A stretch of 41,092 nucleotides of DNA, from assembly GCF_007786235.1 (NCBI RefSeq), contig NZ_VNFK01000028.1, forward strand, positions 1 through 41,092. The letters run 5' to 3'. The translations under genes were made by a program, and so were the position numbers. Numbering within the stretch: position 1 is the first letter of the stretch; the number at the start of each line of letters is the position of its first letter. This document shows, piece after piece, positions 22,730 to 30,509 of the stretch. The notes beneath the pieces are model-generated. The model saw nothing but the letters and a program-made list of their open reading frames with translations. It made no database searches and had not been told where the DNA came from. The DNA is from Paenarthrobacter nitroguajacolicus (GTDB lineage Bacteria > Actinomycetota > Actinomycetes > Actinomycetales > Micrococcaceae).

Positions 22730-24178
22730 TTAGTTGTTGAGCACGGCGTCGCCGCCAGTGGTCACGACATCTTCGATCAATACGGTCTGATCGATCACCG
22801 GAAGCCCCACTACGTGCCCGAAGCTGAACATGTTTTTTGGGTCCACCTCGGCCTTCGCCTTACGGAGCCGCTCCCGCGCACCGGGCAACCAGGGCCGCTC
22901 CCTGTCCTCGGCATCCACAAAGTGGCCATGAAGGTTCACGAACGTCCCCGCGTTTGCGGCAGGACGGAGATCTTCATGAACAGAGTTGAAGACTGCCGGC
23001 AGGATGTCCAAAACCGGCGGGACAGCAATTGCGCCCATGAAGAAGCTGAACGCTGCGTCACGCCCGCCCACTATGTCCTCACCCTCAGCGCTTTGCGCCA
23101 AGGCGCCGCCCAAGAGACGAAGTTCTGCCAGCAACACTGGGCTTTCGACGCCGGGGCCAAAGTGCCGCAGCAAAGTCTCTGCGGCCTGGTCGTCCAACCT
23201 ATCCAGCAGGAAGCCGTGCTCCCGCACCGGTACAGGCTGGTCCGGGTCCTGGTGGATCGTGTCGAACTGGGTGGAGTCCAAGGGACCTGTGGCGTCCATC
23301 ATGAACGGTGCACAGTGACGCATGGGCTCCAGGACTTCCGCCGCGGTTTCCAGATCACCCTGGAAGGCGTAGCGGAGATGAATGACGAACTTTCCCCGCA
23401 GCGGTTCCGGAATCATCTCCATGTCCGGAAGGCGGAGGAACGCCAAGGACGCCGACGCCTCCACCGGCAGCGATGGCACCCATTCCCTGAATGCCCCCAG
23501 GACTTCCGGGGCATGCTCGCCGTCGAAGTACACCCCACCGGCGTAGAGATCGGCCGCCGGGAACAGATGGAATTCCATGGCCGTGACGATGCCAAGGTTG
23601 CCCTTGCCTCCGCGCAGGAGGTAAAAGAGTTCAGCATTCTCGTCCTTGGTCACCCGGCGCTGCGTACCGTCAGCGGTGACAAGCTCGAAGGCAATGACGT
23701 GGTCCGAAGCGAAGCCGTACTTCCTGCCCAGGATCGGTAAGCCGCCGCCGAGCGTGTAACCCACCACGCCCACATCAGTGGTGGAACCGCAGAGCCCCAT
23801 CAAACCGAACGTCGCGGCGAGCTCAACCACGGCCTTCCAGCGGACGCCCGCACCCACGCGGGCTGTTTTCTCAAGGGGATCGATGCTGAGCTCAAGCATG
23901 CGGCGGGTGCTGATGAGCAAGCCGCCTTCGATGGCATTGGTGGCACCGTGACCGGTGGATTGAACGGAGACGGACATGCCCCGTTCAGAGGCCCAACGAA
24001 CGGCCGCCGAAACGTCCTCTGCGTCGAGGGCTCCGAAGGCGAGGTCGGGCTGGTGCTGCGTGGACAAATTGAAGGCCGCTACTTCGGCGGCGAAGCCGGA
24101 ATCGGCAGGCGTGAACACTGGACCGCGCACGCTGAGTTGGAGTTCTGAAACATCTGAAAAGGACGCGTGGGACTGCAT
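22730..24178 (-). CDS. FAD-dependent oxidoreductase (PCMH/BBE type)
   Basis: The 482-aa flavoenzyme belongs to the VAO family, with an FAD-binding PCMH domain (about residues 45-215) and a C-terminal BBE domain (about 435-475, ending in AEVDPKNMFSFGHVVG). The His in VQSTGHGATNA and the Cys in GLCGSTTDVGVVGYTLGGG are near the positions used for bicovalent FAD in berberine-bridge enzymes, so covalent flavin is possible. Such enzymes oxidise sugars, alcohols or secondary metabolites; the substrate is not evident. GAGAAG precedes ATG 24178. An operator-like dyad is at 24236-24252, and a 66-aa ORF follows. Confidence 0.9.
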   Translation of the reverse strand: MQSHASFSDVSELQLSVRGPVFTPADSGFAAEVAAFNLSTQHQPDLAFGALDAEDVSAAVRWASERGMSVSVQSTGHGATNAIEGGLLISTRRMLELSIDPLEKTARVGAGVRWKAVVELAATFGLMGLCGSTTDVGVVGYTLGGGLPILGRKYGFASDHVIAFELVTADGTQRRVTKDENAELFYLLRGGKGNLGIVTAMEFHLFPAADLYAGGVYFDGEHAPEVLGAFREWVPSLPVEASASLAFLRLPDMEMIPEPLRGKFVIHLRYAFQGDLETAAEVLEPMRHCAPFMMDATGPLDSTQFDTIHQDPDQPVPVREHGFLLDRLDDQAAETLLRHFGPGVESPVLLAELRLLGGALAQSAEGEDIVGGRDAAFSFFMGAIAVPPVLDILPAVFNSVHEDLRPAANAGTFVNLHGHFVDAEDRERPWLPGARERLRKAKAEVDPKNMFSFGHVVGLPVIDQTVLIEDVVTTGGDAVLNN

Positions 24179-24235
24179 GATCTTCTCTCAATTGACCGAT
24201 GTGGTGGAAGCTTCCCCAGCAAGCCTTGATCAGTT

Positions 24236-24252
24236 TATCCATCAACTGGATA
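24236..24252. promoter_or_regulatory. Operator-like dyad upstream of the oxidoreductase
   Basis: TATCCA-tcaac-TGGATA is a perfect 6-bp dyad 58 bp upstream of the start codon, in a locally AT-rich stretch. MarR- or TetR-type sites have this form. No regulator gene is adjacent. Confidence 0.4.
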
Positions 24253-24338
24253 TAAGAGAAGAGGTATTAAATCACCCATAATCGGGCAGCTTGAAGAACG
24301 CGCCGTGGCGCATGGCAAATGAGGCCTTGGGCGCAGCC

Positions 24339-24848
24339 TTAGAGCTGCTTGATCATCCGGGTGTTGCCCAGGGTATTCGGCTTCACGCGAGCGAGGTCCA
24401 GGAACTCAGCCACGCCCTCGTCATGCGAGCGCAGCAGCTCCGAATACACCTGCGGGTCCACGGCCGACTGGTCCGCCATCACCTCAAAGCCGTGGCGCTT
24501 GAAGAAGTCCACCTCAAACGTCAAGCAGAAGACGCGGCTCACTCCAAGTGCCCGTGCTTCCTCCAACAGGTTCTCCACCAGGACGTGCCCCACACCCCGG
24601 CCACGCCAGGAGTCAGCTGCAGCAAGGGTGCGGATCTCCGCCAAGTCTTCCCACATGACGTGCAGGGCACCGCAGCCGATCACTTCGCCATCGCCGGACT
24701 CCGCGATCCGGAACTCCTGGAGGCTCTCGTAATAGGCCACAGTCTCCTTGGCCATGAGGATCCGCTCCTCGGCCAAAGGCGCCACCAGCCTCTTGATAGC
24801 CGCCACGTCGCTGGTGCGGGCAGGGCGGAGGCTGAAGGTCGAATTCAC
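24339..24848 (-). CDS. argA: Amino-acid N-acetyltransferase (ArgA, Rv2747 type)
   Basis: The 169-aa GNAT enzyme should acetylate glutamate (or glutamine) with acetyl-CoA, the first step of arginine synthesis. It closely matches the short ArgA typified by M. tuberculosis Rv2747: LRPARTSDVAAIKRLV at the start, VIGCGALHVMWEDLAEIRTLA in the middle, the acetyl-CoA loop RGRGVGHVLVENLLE, and FFKRHGF...DEGVAEFLDLARVKPNTLGNTRM at the end. Start GTG 24848 is supported by TAGGAT 6 nt upstream. It is divergent from the fic gene. The family assignment is from memory of the Rv2747 sequence. Confidence 0.88.
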   Translation of the reverse strand: MNSTFSLRPARTSDVAAIKRLVAPLAEERILMAKETVAYYESLQEFRIAESGDGEVIGCGALHVMWEDLAEIRTLAAADSWRGRGVGHVLVENLLEEARALGVSRVFCLTFEVDFFKRHGFEVMADQSAVDPQVYSELLRSHDEGVAEFLDLARVKPNTLGNTRMIKQL

Positions 24849-24854
24849 TCCCCC

Positions 24855-24860
24855 ATCCTA
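24855..24860 (-). promoter_or_regulatory. Leaderless-type -10 of argA
   Basis: TAGGAT on the minus strand ends 6 nt before GTG 24848. Confidence 0.55.
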
Positions 24861-24911
24861 GCGAGGTGCGCGGAGTGGCGGCTTCGTGACCACAAGCGTG
24901 GCCGCCCCTGG

Positions 24912-24990
24912 CATATACCAACACTTATCGCATTAAGTGTTGGTATATGAGGACATTTTCAACATTTATATTCCTAAGTGTTGGTATGTT
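24912..24990 (+). promoter_or_regulatory. Three-copy operator array of the fic promoter
   Basis: A perfect 16-bp inverted repeat (24912-24927 with 24934-24949; core TAAGTGTTGGTATATG) is followed by a third copy of the core, TAAGTGTTGGTATG, at 24975-24988. The third copy is direct relative to the second and offset by 41 bp, close to four helical turns. It overlaps the fic -10 (TATGTT, 24985-24990), so binding there would block transcription. Confidence 0.7.
24985..24990 (+). promoter_or_regulatory. Leaderless-type -10 of the fic gene
   Basis: TATGTT ends 6 nt before ATG 24997 and is embedded in the third operator copy. Confidence 0.55.
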
Positions 24991-24996
24991 AGGAGC

Positions 24997-26235
24997 ATGC
25001 CCACATCTCCGCAACCGCACCTTCCAGTCGATCCGGTCTCGTTCGAGACCTTCGCCTGGAAGCCCCGCGCGCCAGGGATGTACTCACGTGCAGAGGTTGC
25101 GCGCCAGACCGGCTCCTACCAGGCGGCCGTTACAGCACCGATCGCACACTGGACTCCCGAGATCTCCGGCGAAGATGCCGCCGACATCGAGGATGCGACT
25201 CGCCAATTGGTGGAGTTCGACAAGCAAGCCCAGCGGGCGCTTGGCACGGATAACCCCGCCCTCGGACCGATGACGGCCATCCTGCTGCGCACCGAGTCGG
25301 CCTCCAGTTCGCAGATCGAACAATTGACGACGTCGGCCAAGCAGCTCGCCCTCGCCGAGATCAACGAGGGCGACAAAGCCAACGCGCTAACCGTCTTAGG
25401 CAACGTCCGGGCCATGGAGGCCGCCATCCAGTTGGCCGATGACATCAGCGAGGACTCCATCCTCGCGATGCACAAAGCACTGATGCTCCACCAGCCCGGC
25501 TTCGATCCTTCCGGCGCCGGCCGGTGGCGGGACGAGCAGGTCTGGATCGGCCCTGGCCAGGCCGGACCGCTGATGGCCGAGTTCGTCGCTCCCCATCATG
25601 ACCGTGTTCGTGGCGCGATCATGGACCTTGTTAAGTTCATCGACCGCCAAGACGTCTCCGTACTCGTTCAAGTCGCGGTCAGCCATGCACAGTTCGAAAC
25701 GATCCACCCCTTCCCCGACGGGAACGGCCGGACCGGTCGTGCGCTGGCACAGTCGATTCTCCGCAACAAGGGCCTCGTGGGCTCAACCGCGGCGCCGATC
25801 TCAGCAGGCCTCCTCGTGGACACGTCGCGCTACTTCGCGGCACTGGGCGCATTTCGCCAAGGCAATGCCGGCCCAATCGTCCGCGAGTTCGCCAGAGCGG
25901 CCCGGATCGCCGCGACCACCGGATCGCGGCTGGTCGACGACCTCATCGCACAGCTGGAGGAGTCCCGTGCGAAGATGGCGCGGCTGCGGGCGGACGCCAC
26001 AGCATGGAAGGTATTGCCCGCACTGATCGGCCAGCCCGCGGTCAACACGAAGTACCTCATGAACGAACTTGGACTTGGTGAGATGGCGGCGCTGCGCGCA
26101 CTCGATGCCTTGGCGGACCTCGGCGTTCTGACTGAAACGTCAGGCCGCGGCCGCAATCGCGTATGGCAGCACCGGGGCATCTTCGAAGTCCTCGACGACT
26201 ACGCCGCCGGGATACGCCGCATGTCCGCGCTCTGA
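24997..26235 (+). CDS. Fic-family AMPylase with C-terminal winged helix
   Basis: The 412-aa protein has an N-terminal Fic_N-type region, the catalytic FIC motif HPFPDGNGRTGR starting at about His237, and a C-terminal winged-helix-like domain (about residues 328-395: VNTKYLMNELGLGEMAALRALDALADLGVLTETSGRGRNRVWQ). Fic enzymes usually transfer AMP from ATP to target hydroxyls. SSSQIEQ at about residues 103-109 fits the class II inhibitory pattern S/T-x-x-x-E, except that the following residue is Gln rather than Gly/Asn. ATG 24997 is supported by a -10 hexamer 6 nt upstream. The winged helix and the operator array suggest autoregulation. The promoter is AT-rich compared with its surroundings, hinting at acquisition. 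Confidence 0.9.
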   Translation: MPTSPQPHLPVDPVSFETFAWKPRAPGMYSRAEVARQTGSYQAAVTAPIAHWTPEISGEDAADIEDATRQLVEFDKQAQRALGTDNPALGPMTAILLRTESASSSQIEQLTTSAKQLALAEINEGDKANALTVLGNVRAMEAAIQLADDISEDSILAMHKALMLHQPGFDPSGAGRWRDEQVWIGPGQAGPLMAEFVAPHHDRVRGAIMDLVKFIDRQDVSVLVQVAVSHAQFETIHPFPDGNGRTGRALAQSILRNKGLVGSTAAPISAGLLVDTSRYFAALGAFRQGNAGPIVREFARAARIAATTGSRLVDDLIAQLEESRAKMARLRADATAWKVLPALIGQPAVNTKYLMNELGLGEMAALRALDALADLGVLTETSGRGRNRVWQHRGIFEVLDDYAAGIRRMSAL

Positions 26236-26244
26236 CCGGCCCTC

Positions 26245-28347
26245 TTACAGCCCCAGCTCCTCCGGGAGGTCCTGCTCCTGGCCCAGCACCTGCTTGGCCA
26301 GGAAGTGCTCAACTACGCCGTACCAGACCTTGGCATGCTGCGGCTGCAGCACCCAGTGGTTCTCGTCCGGGAAGTAGAGGAAGCGGTGCGGGCTCTGGCC
26401 ATTCTCATCCGCGGGCAGCTGTGAGGAGGACAGGAGTTCGTACCAAAGGCGCAGGCCTTCACCAATGGGGACGCGATAGTCCTTGTCGCCGTGGATCACC
26501 AGCATGGGCGTCTTGATGTTGCCGACGTTCCGGTGCGGCGAGTTCTCCATCGCCATCTCCACAGTCATTTCCTTCAGCCAGTACTGGGCCGCGTCCGTGG
26601 TGGGGCCGAACTGGTCCAGCGCCCACAGGCTGGCGTGGGTGACGATCGCCTTGAAGCGATCGGTCTGGCCGGCCACCCAGTTGGCCATGTAGCCGCCGAA
26701 CGACCCGCCCATGGCCGCGGTCCGGGATTCGTCAATGTCCGGCCGCGCCACTACCGCATCCGTGATGGCCATGAGGTCGGTGAAGGGCTTCTTGCCCCAC
26801 TCGCCCCATCCGCGCTGGATGAACTCCTGACCGTAGCCTGTAGAGAGGGCGGGATCGGGCAGGAGCACGGCGTAGCCCTTGGCCACCAGCAGCCACGGGT
26901 TCCAGCGCCACGTCCACGCGTTCCACGAGCTCAGCGGTCCGCCATGGATCCACAAAAGCAGCGGCGCAGGGCTGTCGGGAGACGCGCTGTCCGGAAGCGC
27001 AAGGTACGCGGGAACACGCGAGCCGTCCTCCGCCGTCGTCTCCACGCGCTCCAGGCGACCCTTGTAGGCGGGTCGCTCCGCGGGCGCCTGCAGCCGGACT
27101 GTTTCTCCTGTAGCGAGGTCGATCCGTACGGCCTCGGCGGGGTACTCGTACGAGCTTCGCAGCGCGTACGCCGTGGTTCCGTCAGGGGAAACCACGACGT
27201 CGGAATAGGCGGCGGCATCCTTCGTCACCCTCGTGACGCCACCATCGGCGACGTCAATCCGGAAAACCGGCGACGCGCCGTCGTCGTCCGCTTTCGCCAG
27301 AATGGCGCTGCCATCCGGAAGCCACGCGAGCGCGTTGGCCCATCGGTCCCACTGGTGCGCGAGCGGCTCCAGGTCCGTGGTCTCTCCGCCGGAGACGTTG
27401 AGCAGGTGCAGCTTCACTTGGGGAGCCTCGGTGGGAGTGGTGTCACTTTCGCTCTCCACTACCAACGTGCTGTTGTCCGGGCTGACGGGACCAGGGAAAT
27501 AGCTCATGCCCTCGTGGTCCAGCAGTACCTTGACGTTGCCAGTGGCGACATCGACGGCGGCGAGTACTTCGCGGCTGTCGGCCTTTGCCAGGGCCCTGGT
27601 CATGCTCGTGTAGATGGTTTTACCGTCCGGGCTCACCACGGTTTTTGCCTCGCGGAGCGAACTGCCGATGCCGGGCGTCAGGTTGCGCAGCTTGAGCGGC
27701 GGTGCGGCGTCAACAGTGGACGGCTTGCCAGGCTCCTTGTCTTCGCCCCGTTCCACTGCAAAGAGACGTGGCTCGGCTGGGCCGAGGTCCGCATCCCAAT
27801 ATCGGACAGGATAGCCGCTGTGCAGGATGGCTGAGACCTTGTTGTCTTTGCGTGCCTTGCGGCGCTCTTCGTCGTTATCCTCATCTGCGGATCCGGCAAG
27901 GACTTCGGCGTTGATGAAGGTTGCGTCGGCATCTTTAGCGGCCAGGACGGAACTGATGCCGCCGGCGCGGGAGTGCACTACGCGCGCTTCTCCCCCATCA
28001 GCAGGCAGCAGCCACAGCGCGTTGACGGGATCGGCCTCGGGGCTGTCGGGGTCAGGACGTGCGGAAGTGAAGTACAGGTCGCCATTGGCGGCGAAGACGG
28101 CGCCGGCCTCGCCTTTGGCGCTGCGCGTGATCCGGCGTGCGTGGTTCCGACCGGTGGGATCGAGTTCCCACAGGGCCGTGGCGAATTCGGTTCCCTTGCC
28201 GTTCAGCGTCGTCACGGCGGTCACCAGTCGCTTGCCATCCGGGCTCAGTGTGAGGCCACCTACCCGCGGGATGGAGAGATAGTGGTCGATATCGTGAAAA
28301 GGAGTTTCGGGCTGCTCGCCCTGATTGTGAGTGTCAGCAGAGTCCAT
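26245..28347 (-). CDS. S9-family peptidase (prolyl oligopeptidase/acylaminoacyl peptidase type)
   Basis: The 700-aa serine peptidase has an N-terminal WD/beta-propeller region (about residues 15-430, with repeated 'SPDGK', 'SPDNS', 'LPDGS' blade motifs) and a C-terminal alpha/beta-hydrolase domain. The catalytic triad is visible: Ser about 549 in GGSFGGY, Asp about 623 in HGDKDYRVP, and His about 664 in ENHWV. No signal peptide is present, so it should be cytoplasmic and act on short peptides or acylated N-termini. ATG 28347 is preferred to GTG 28362. The C-terminus converges on fic with a 9-bp gap. Confidence 0.93.
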   Translation of the reverse strand: MDSADTHNQGEQPETPFHDIDHYLSIPRVGGLTLSPDGKRLVTAVTTLNGKGTEFATALWELDPTGRNHARRITRSAKGEAGAVFAANGDLYFTSARPDPDSPEADPVNALWLLPADGGEARVVHSRAGGISSVLAAKDADATFINAEVLAGSADEDNDEERRKARKDNKVSAILHSGYPVRYWDADLGPAEPRLFAVERGEDKEPGKPSTVDAAPPLKLRNLTPGIGSSLREAKTVVSPDGKTIYTSMTRALAKADSREVLAAVDVATGNVKVLLDHEGMSYFPGPVSPDNSTLVVESESDTTPTEAPQVKLHLLNVSGGETTDLEPLAHQWDRWANALAWLPDGSAILAKADDDGASPVFRIDVADGGVTRVTKDAAAYSDVVVSPDGTTAYALRSSYEYPAEAVRIDLATGETVRLQAPAERPAYKGRLERVETTAEDGSRVPAYLALPDSASPDSPAPLLLWIHGGPLSSWNAWTWRWNPWLLVAKGYAVLLPDPALSTGYGQEFIQRGWGEWGKKPFTDLMAITDAVVARPDIDESRTAAMGGSFGGYMANWVAGQTDRFKAIVTHASLWALDQFGPTTDAAQYWLKEMTVEMAMENSPHRNVGNIKTPMLVIHGDKDYRVPIGEGLRLWYELLSSSQLPADENGQSPHRFLYFPDENHWVLQPQHAKVWYGVVEHFLAKQVLGQEQDLPEELGL

Positions 28348-28388
28348 GATCCGATTCAACACGGAATGTGCCGCCGATCACAGAGTGG

Positions 28389-28403
28389 TTCACTCACAGT
28401 GAA
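28389..28403. promoter_or_regulatory. Dyad upstream of the S9 peptidase
   Basis: TTCACT-cac-AGTGAA is a perfect 6-bp dyad 41-56 bp before the start codon, in the short space before the glycosyltransferase gene. It is a possible operator; the regulator is unknown. Confidence 0.3.
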
Positions 28404-28431
28404 ACAGTACTTTCAGATATTCTTCGAAGCG

Positions 28432-29640
28432 TCAGAGGCTCCGCAGGGCCTCAACAACAGCCACGGTGCCATCTTCTTTCGCGATGGCACCCCCCAGCTC
28501 CGCTGCCCGCAATGCATACGACGGCGTATTGACGGCTTGCTTGACAGCGTCACCGAGGCGCTCCGGAGTCAGCTTCTTGTACGGGATCGGCGCGGGCCCA
28601 GCACCAAGGGCGGCAACCCGGGAAGCCCAGAGCGGCTGGTCTGTGTACACCGGGACACCCACAGTGGGCACGCCGGCACGCAGCCCCGCCGCAGTAGTCC
28701 CCGCCCCGGCGTGATGAACCACAGCGCCCATCTGCGGGAACAGCCACTCGTGCGGAACGCTCCCAATGCCGATTGCGTCGTCGCCCAGGACTCCCTCCAC
28801 ACCCTGCACCACCGCCCTCACGCCAGCCCGGCGCGTGGACTCAAGAATGAAATCGGGGTCGATGTGGGCGCTGCTTCCAAAGCCGACGAAGACCGGCTGC
28901 GGACCATCGGCAAGGAAATCCACAAGATCCGCGGACGGCTGCCAGTCCGGCTTCAACACCGGCCACCAATACCCCGCCATAACGAGGCCGGAGTGCCAAT
29001 CAGTCGGTTTGGGCAGCACTGTGGGGCTAATGCCGTGAAGGATGGGAGCCTTCGCCCTCCTCCGACGCCGCTCACCGGCTGCACGGGTTTCCTTTTTCAG
29101 CCCCAGCGCCTTTCGAAGGCGTGCACTGGGAGCGTCATAGGGTGCCGGGCCAGCGGATGCGCGCTCACCAATGATTCTGTTCCCCAGAGGGCCAAGGCTT
29201 CGAGCCGAATTCATCAGCACAGGAGGATACGCTGCACTGGGTTCCGTGGGCTGCAGGTGGGCGCCAATGGCCGGAATGCCGAAAGCCTCAGCAACGTCGA
29301 AGGCATAGGGTGCCACCGAATTGGCCAGAATAACATCGGCGCCCGCCTCGGCTGCCGCCAGGGTTCCGGTAGCTGCGTTCTCCATGTATTCGCTGAGCTT
29401 TCGCCAGAAGGAGAGCACACTTCCTCCCGCAGCCTTCGCGCCGGGCGCAGGCTGCCGAATCAGTTCGGTCAGGTCACCAGGGAGCGGCCGGAACTCGCAT
29501 CCCGACTCAACAACCAAGGGTGCGTAGGCGGGGTTTGCCGCAATGGCCACCTCGTACCCCATGCCCTGCAGGCGGGAACCGAGCCCAGCCATGGGCGCAA
29601 CGTCTCCGCGCGTGCCCGGAGTCACCATAAGAACCCGCAT
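28432..29640 (-). CDS. GT1-family glycosyltransferase (UGT-like)
   Basis: The 402-aa GT-B enzyme should move a sugar from a nucleotide sugar to a small lipophilic acceptor. The N-terminal half begins MRVLMVTPGTRGDVAPMAGLG, as in sterol/macrolide glycosyltransferases. The C-terminal donor-binding signature (about residues 305-350) reads MGAVVHHAGAGTTAAGLRAGVPTVGVPVYTDQPLWASRVAALGAG. GAGGAG lies 6 nt before ATG 29640; the frame extension to 30072 is antisense to tetR. It is divergent from a TetR regulator across a dyad operator, so inducible glycosylation of a toxic compound is plausible. Donor and acceptor are unknown. Confidence 0.9.
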   Translation of the reverse strand: MRVLMVTPGTRGDVAPMAGLGSRLQGMGYEVAIAANPAYAPLVVESGCEFRPLPGDLTELIRQPAPGAKAAGGSVLSFWRKLSEYMENAATGTLAAAEAGADVILANSVAPYAFDVAEAFGIPAIGAHLQPTEPSAAYPPVLMNSARSLGPLGNRIIGERASAGPAPYDAPSARLRKALGLKKETRAAGERRRRRAKAPILHGISPTVLPKPTDWHSGLVMAGYWWPVLKPDWQPSADLVDFLADGPQPVFVGFGSSAHIDPDFILESTRRAGVRAVVQGVEGVLGDDAIGIGSVPHEWLFPQMGAVVHHAGAGTTAAGLRAGVPTVGVPVYTDQPLWASRVAALGAGPAPIPYKKLTPERLGDAVKQAVNTPSYALRAAELGGAIAKEDGTVAVVEALRSL

Positions 29641-29657
29641 TGCTTCTCCTCGCCCAT

Positions 29658-29680
29658 AATTGCGATCACCGTTCGCAATT
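29658..29680. promoter_or_regulatory. TetR-type operator between tetR and the glycosyltransferase
   Basis: AATTGCGA-N7-TCGCAATT is a perfect 8-bp dyad centred in the 54-bp divergent intergenic region. TATAGT (29686-29691) on the plus side and the glycosyltransferase promoter on the minus side would both be covered or flanked, fitting joint repression by the TetR protein. Confidence 0.7.
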
Positions 29681-29694
29681 AAGAATATAGTCAA

Positions 29695-30447
29695 ATGGGA
29701 CCAGGACCAAACCTCATCTACCCCGGGAAAGGCGGTACTGGATTGCCTGCTTTGGATCCCACCGACCTCTGGCGCCGCCCTGAGCGCTCGGCGGTCGGGC
29801 CAAAACCTGAACACTCCCGGAGCGGAATCGCGACGGCGGCACTCCGGATCGCCGATCAGGAAGGACTGGCTGCGGTCTCCATCCGACGGGTTGCCGCCAG
29901 CGTGGGAGCGGGCGCAGCCTCCCTGTACCGGTATGTGAAATCCCACGATGAACTTGTTGAACTCATGATGGACACAGTCAGCGGCGAGTACCACCTCGAG
30001 CCGGGGACCGGCGGGCCACTGGAGCAACTGCTGGATCTGGCACACCAGGGCCGGGGCATCATGCAACGGCACCCGTGGCTGGCTCCGCTGCTGTTGACCC
30101 GGCCGTCCATGGGGCCCAACTCACTCCGTTACCTGGAAGCCGCCCTGACCACCTTGGAATCCGTGGACCTTCCCGGCCCCGCCAAGCTGCAGACCGTGGC
30201 CATGCTGTCAGCCATCACTTCGGCATTCGTGCAAAACGAGATGGCCACGGCGCGTCCGCCTGGACCGAAGGGTGCCGCAACAAACCGCGGGCAGTACCTC
30301 GCGGAAGCCCTCAAGGCCGGGGACTACCCGCACCTGACTGCCGCGCTGACAGGACACTCCGACGAGGGTCACCCGGACGAGCATTTCACCAGCATCGTCA
30401 CGAATTACCTGACCGGTGCAGGAATCCCCTCCCAGCCGCCGGATTAA
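29695..30447 (+). CDS. TetR-family transcriptional repressor
   Basis: The 250-aa regulator has an N-terminal HTH (about residues 45-90: IATAALRIADQEGLAAVSIRRVAASVGAGAASLYRYVKSHDELVELMMDTV) and a helical TetR_C-type ligand domain with QRHPWLAPLLLTRPSMGPNSLRYLEAAL. About 40 extra residues precede the HTH. ATG 29695 is the reported start, but TATAGT ends only 3 nt before it, so the real start could be TTG 29743. It is divergent from the glycosyltransferase with a dyad operator between. It probably senses the glycosyltransferase acceptor. Confidence 0.87.
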   Translation: MGPGPNLIYPGKGGTGLPALDPTDLWRRPERSAVGPKPEHSRSGIATAALRIADQEGLAAVSIRRVAASVGAGAASLYRYVKSHDELVELMMDTVSGEYHLEPGTGGPLEQLLDLAHQGRGIMQRHPWLAPLLLTRPSMGPNSLRYLEAALTTLESVDLPGPAKLQTVAMLSAITSAFVQNEMATARPPGPKGAATNRGQYLAEALKAGDYPHLTAALTGHSDEGHPDEHFTSIVTNYLTGAGIPSQPPD

Positions 30448-30452
30448 AGCGA

Positions 30453-30488
30453 AAGCCCCGCCCACTCCTTGCGGAATGAGCGGGGCTT
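30453..30488. terminator. Bidirectional terminator between tetR and clpC
   Basis: AAGCCCCGC (30453-30461) pairs with GCGGGGCTT (30480-30488) around an 18-nt loop. It lies between the convergent tetR and clpC stops. Confidence 0.75.
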
Positions 30489-30509
30489 CCTGCCGTCAAG
30501 CAACGTGCC

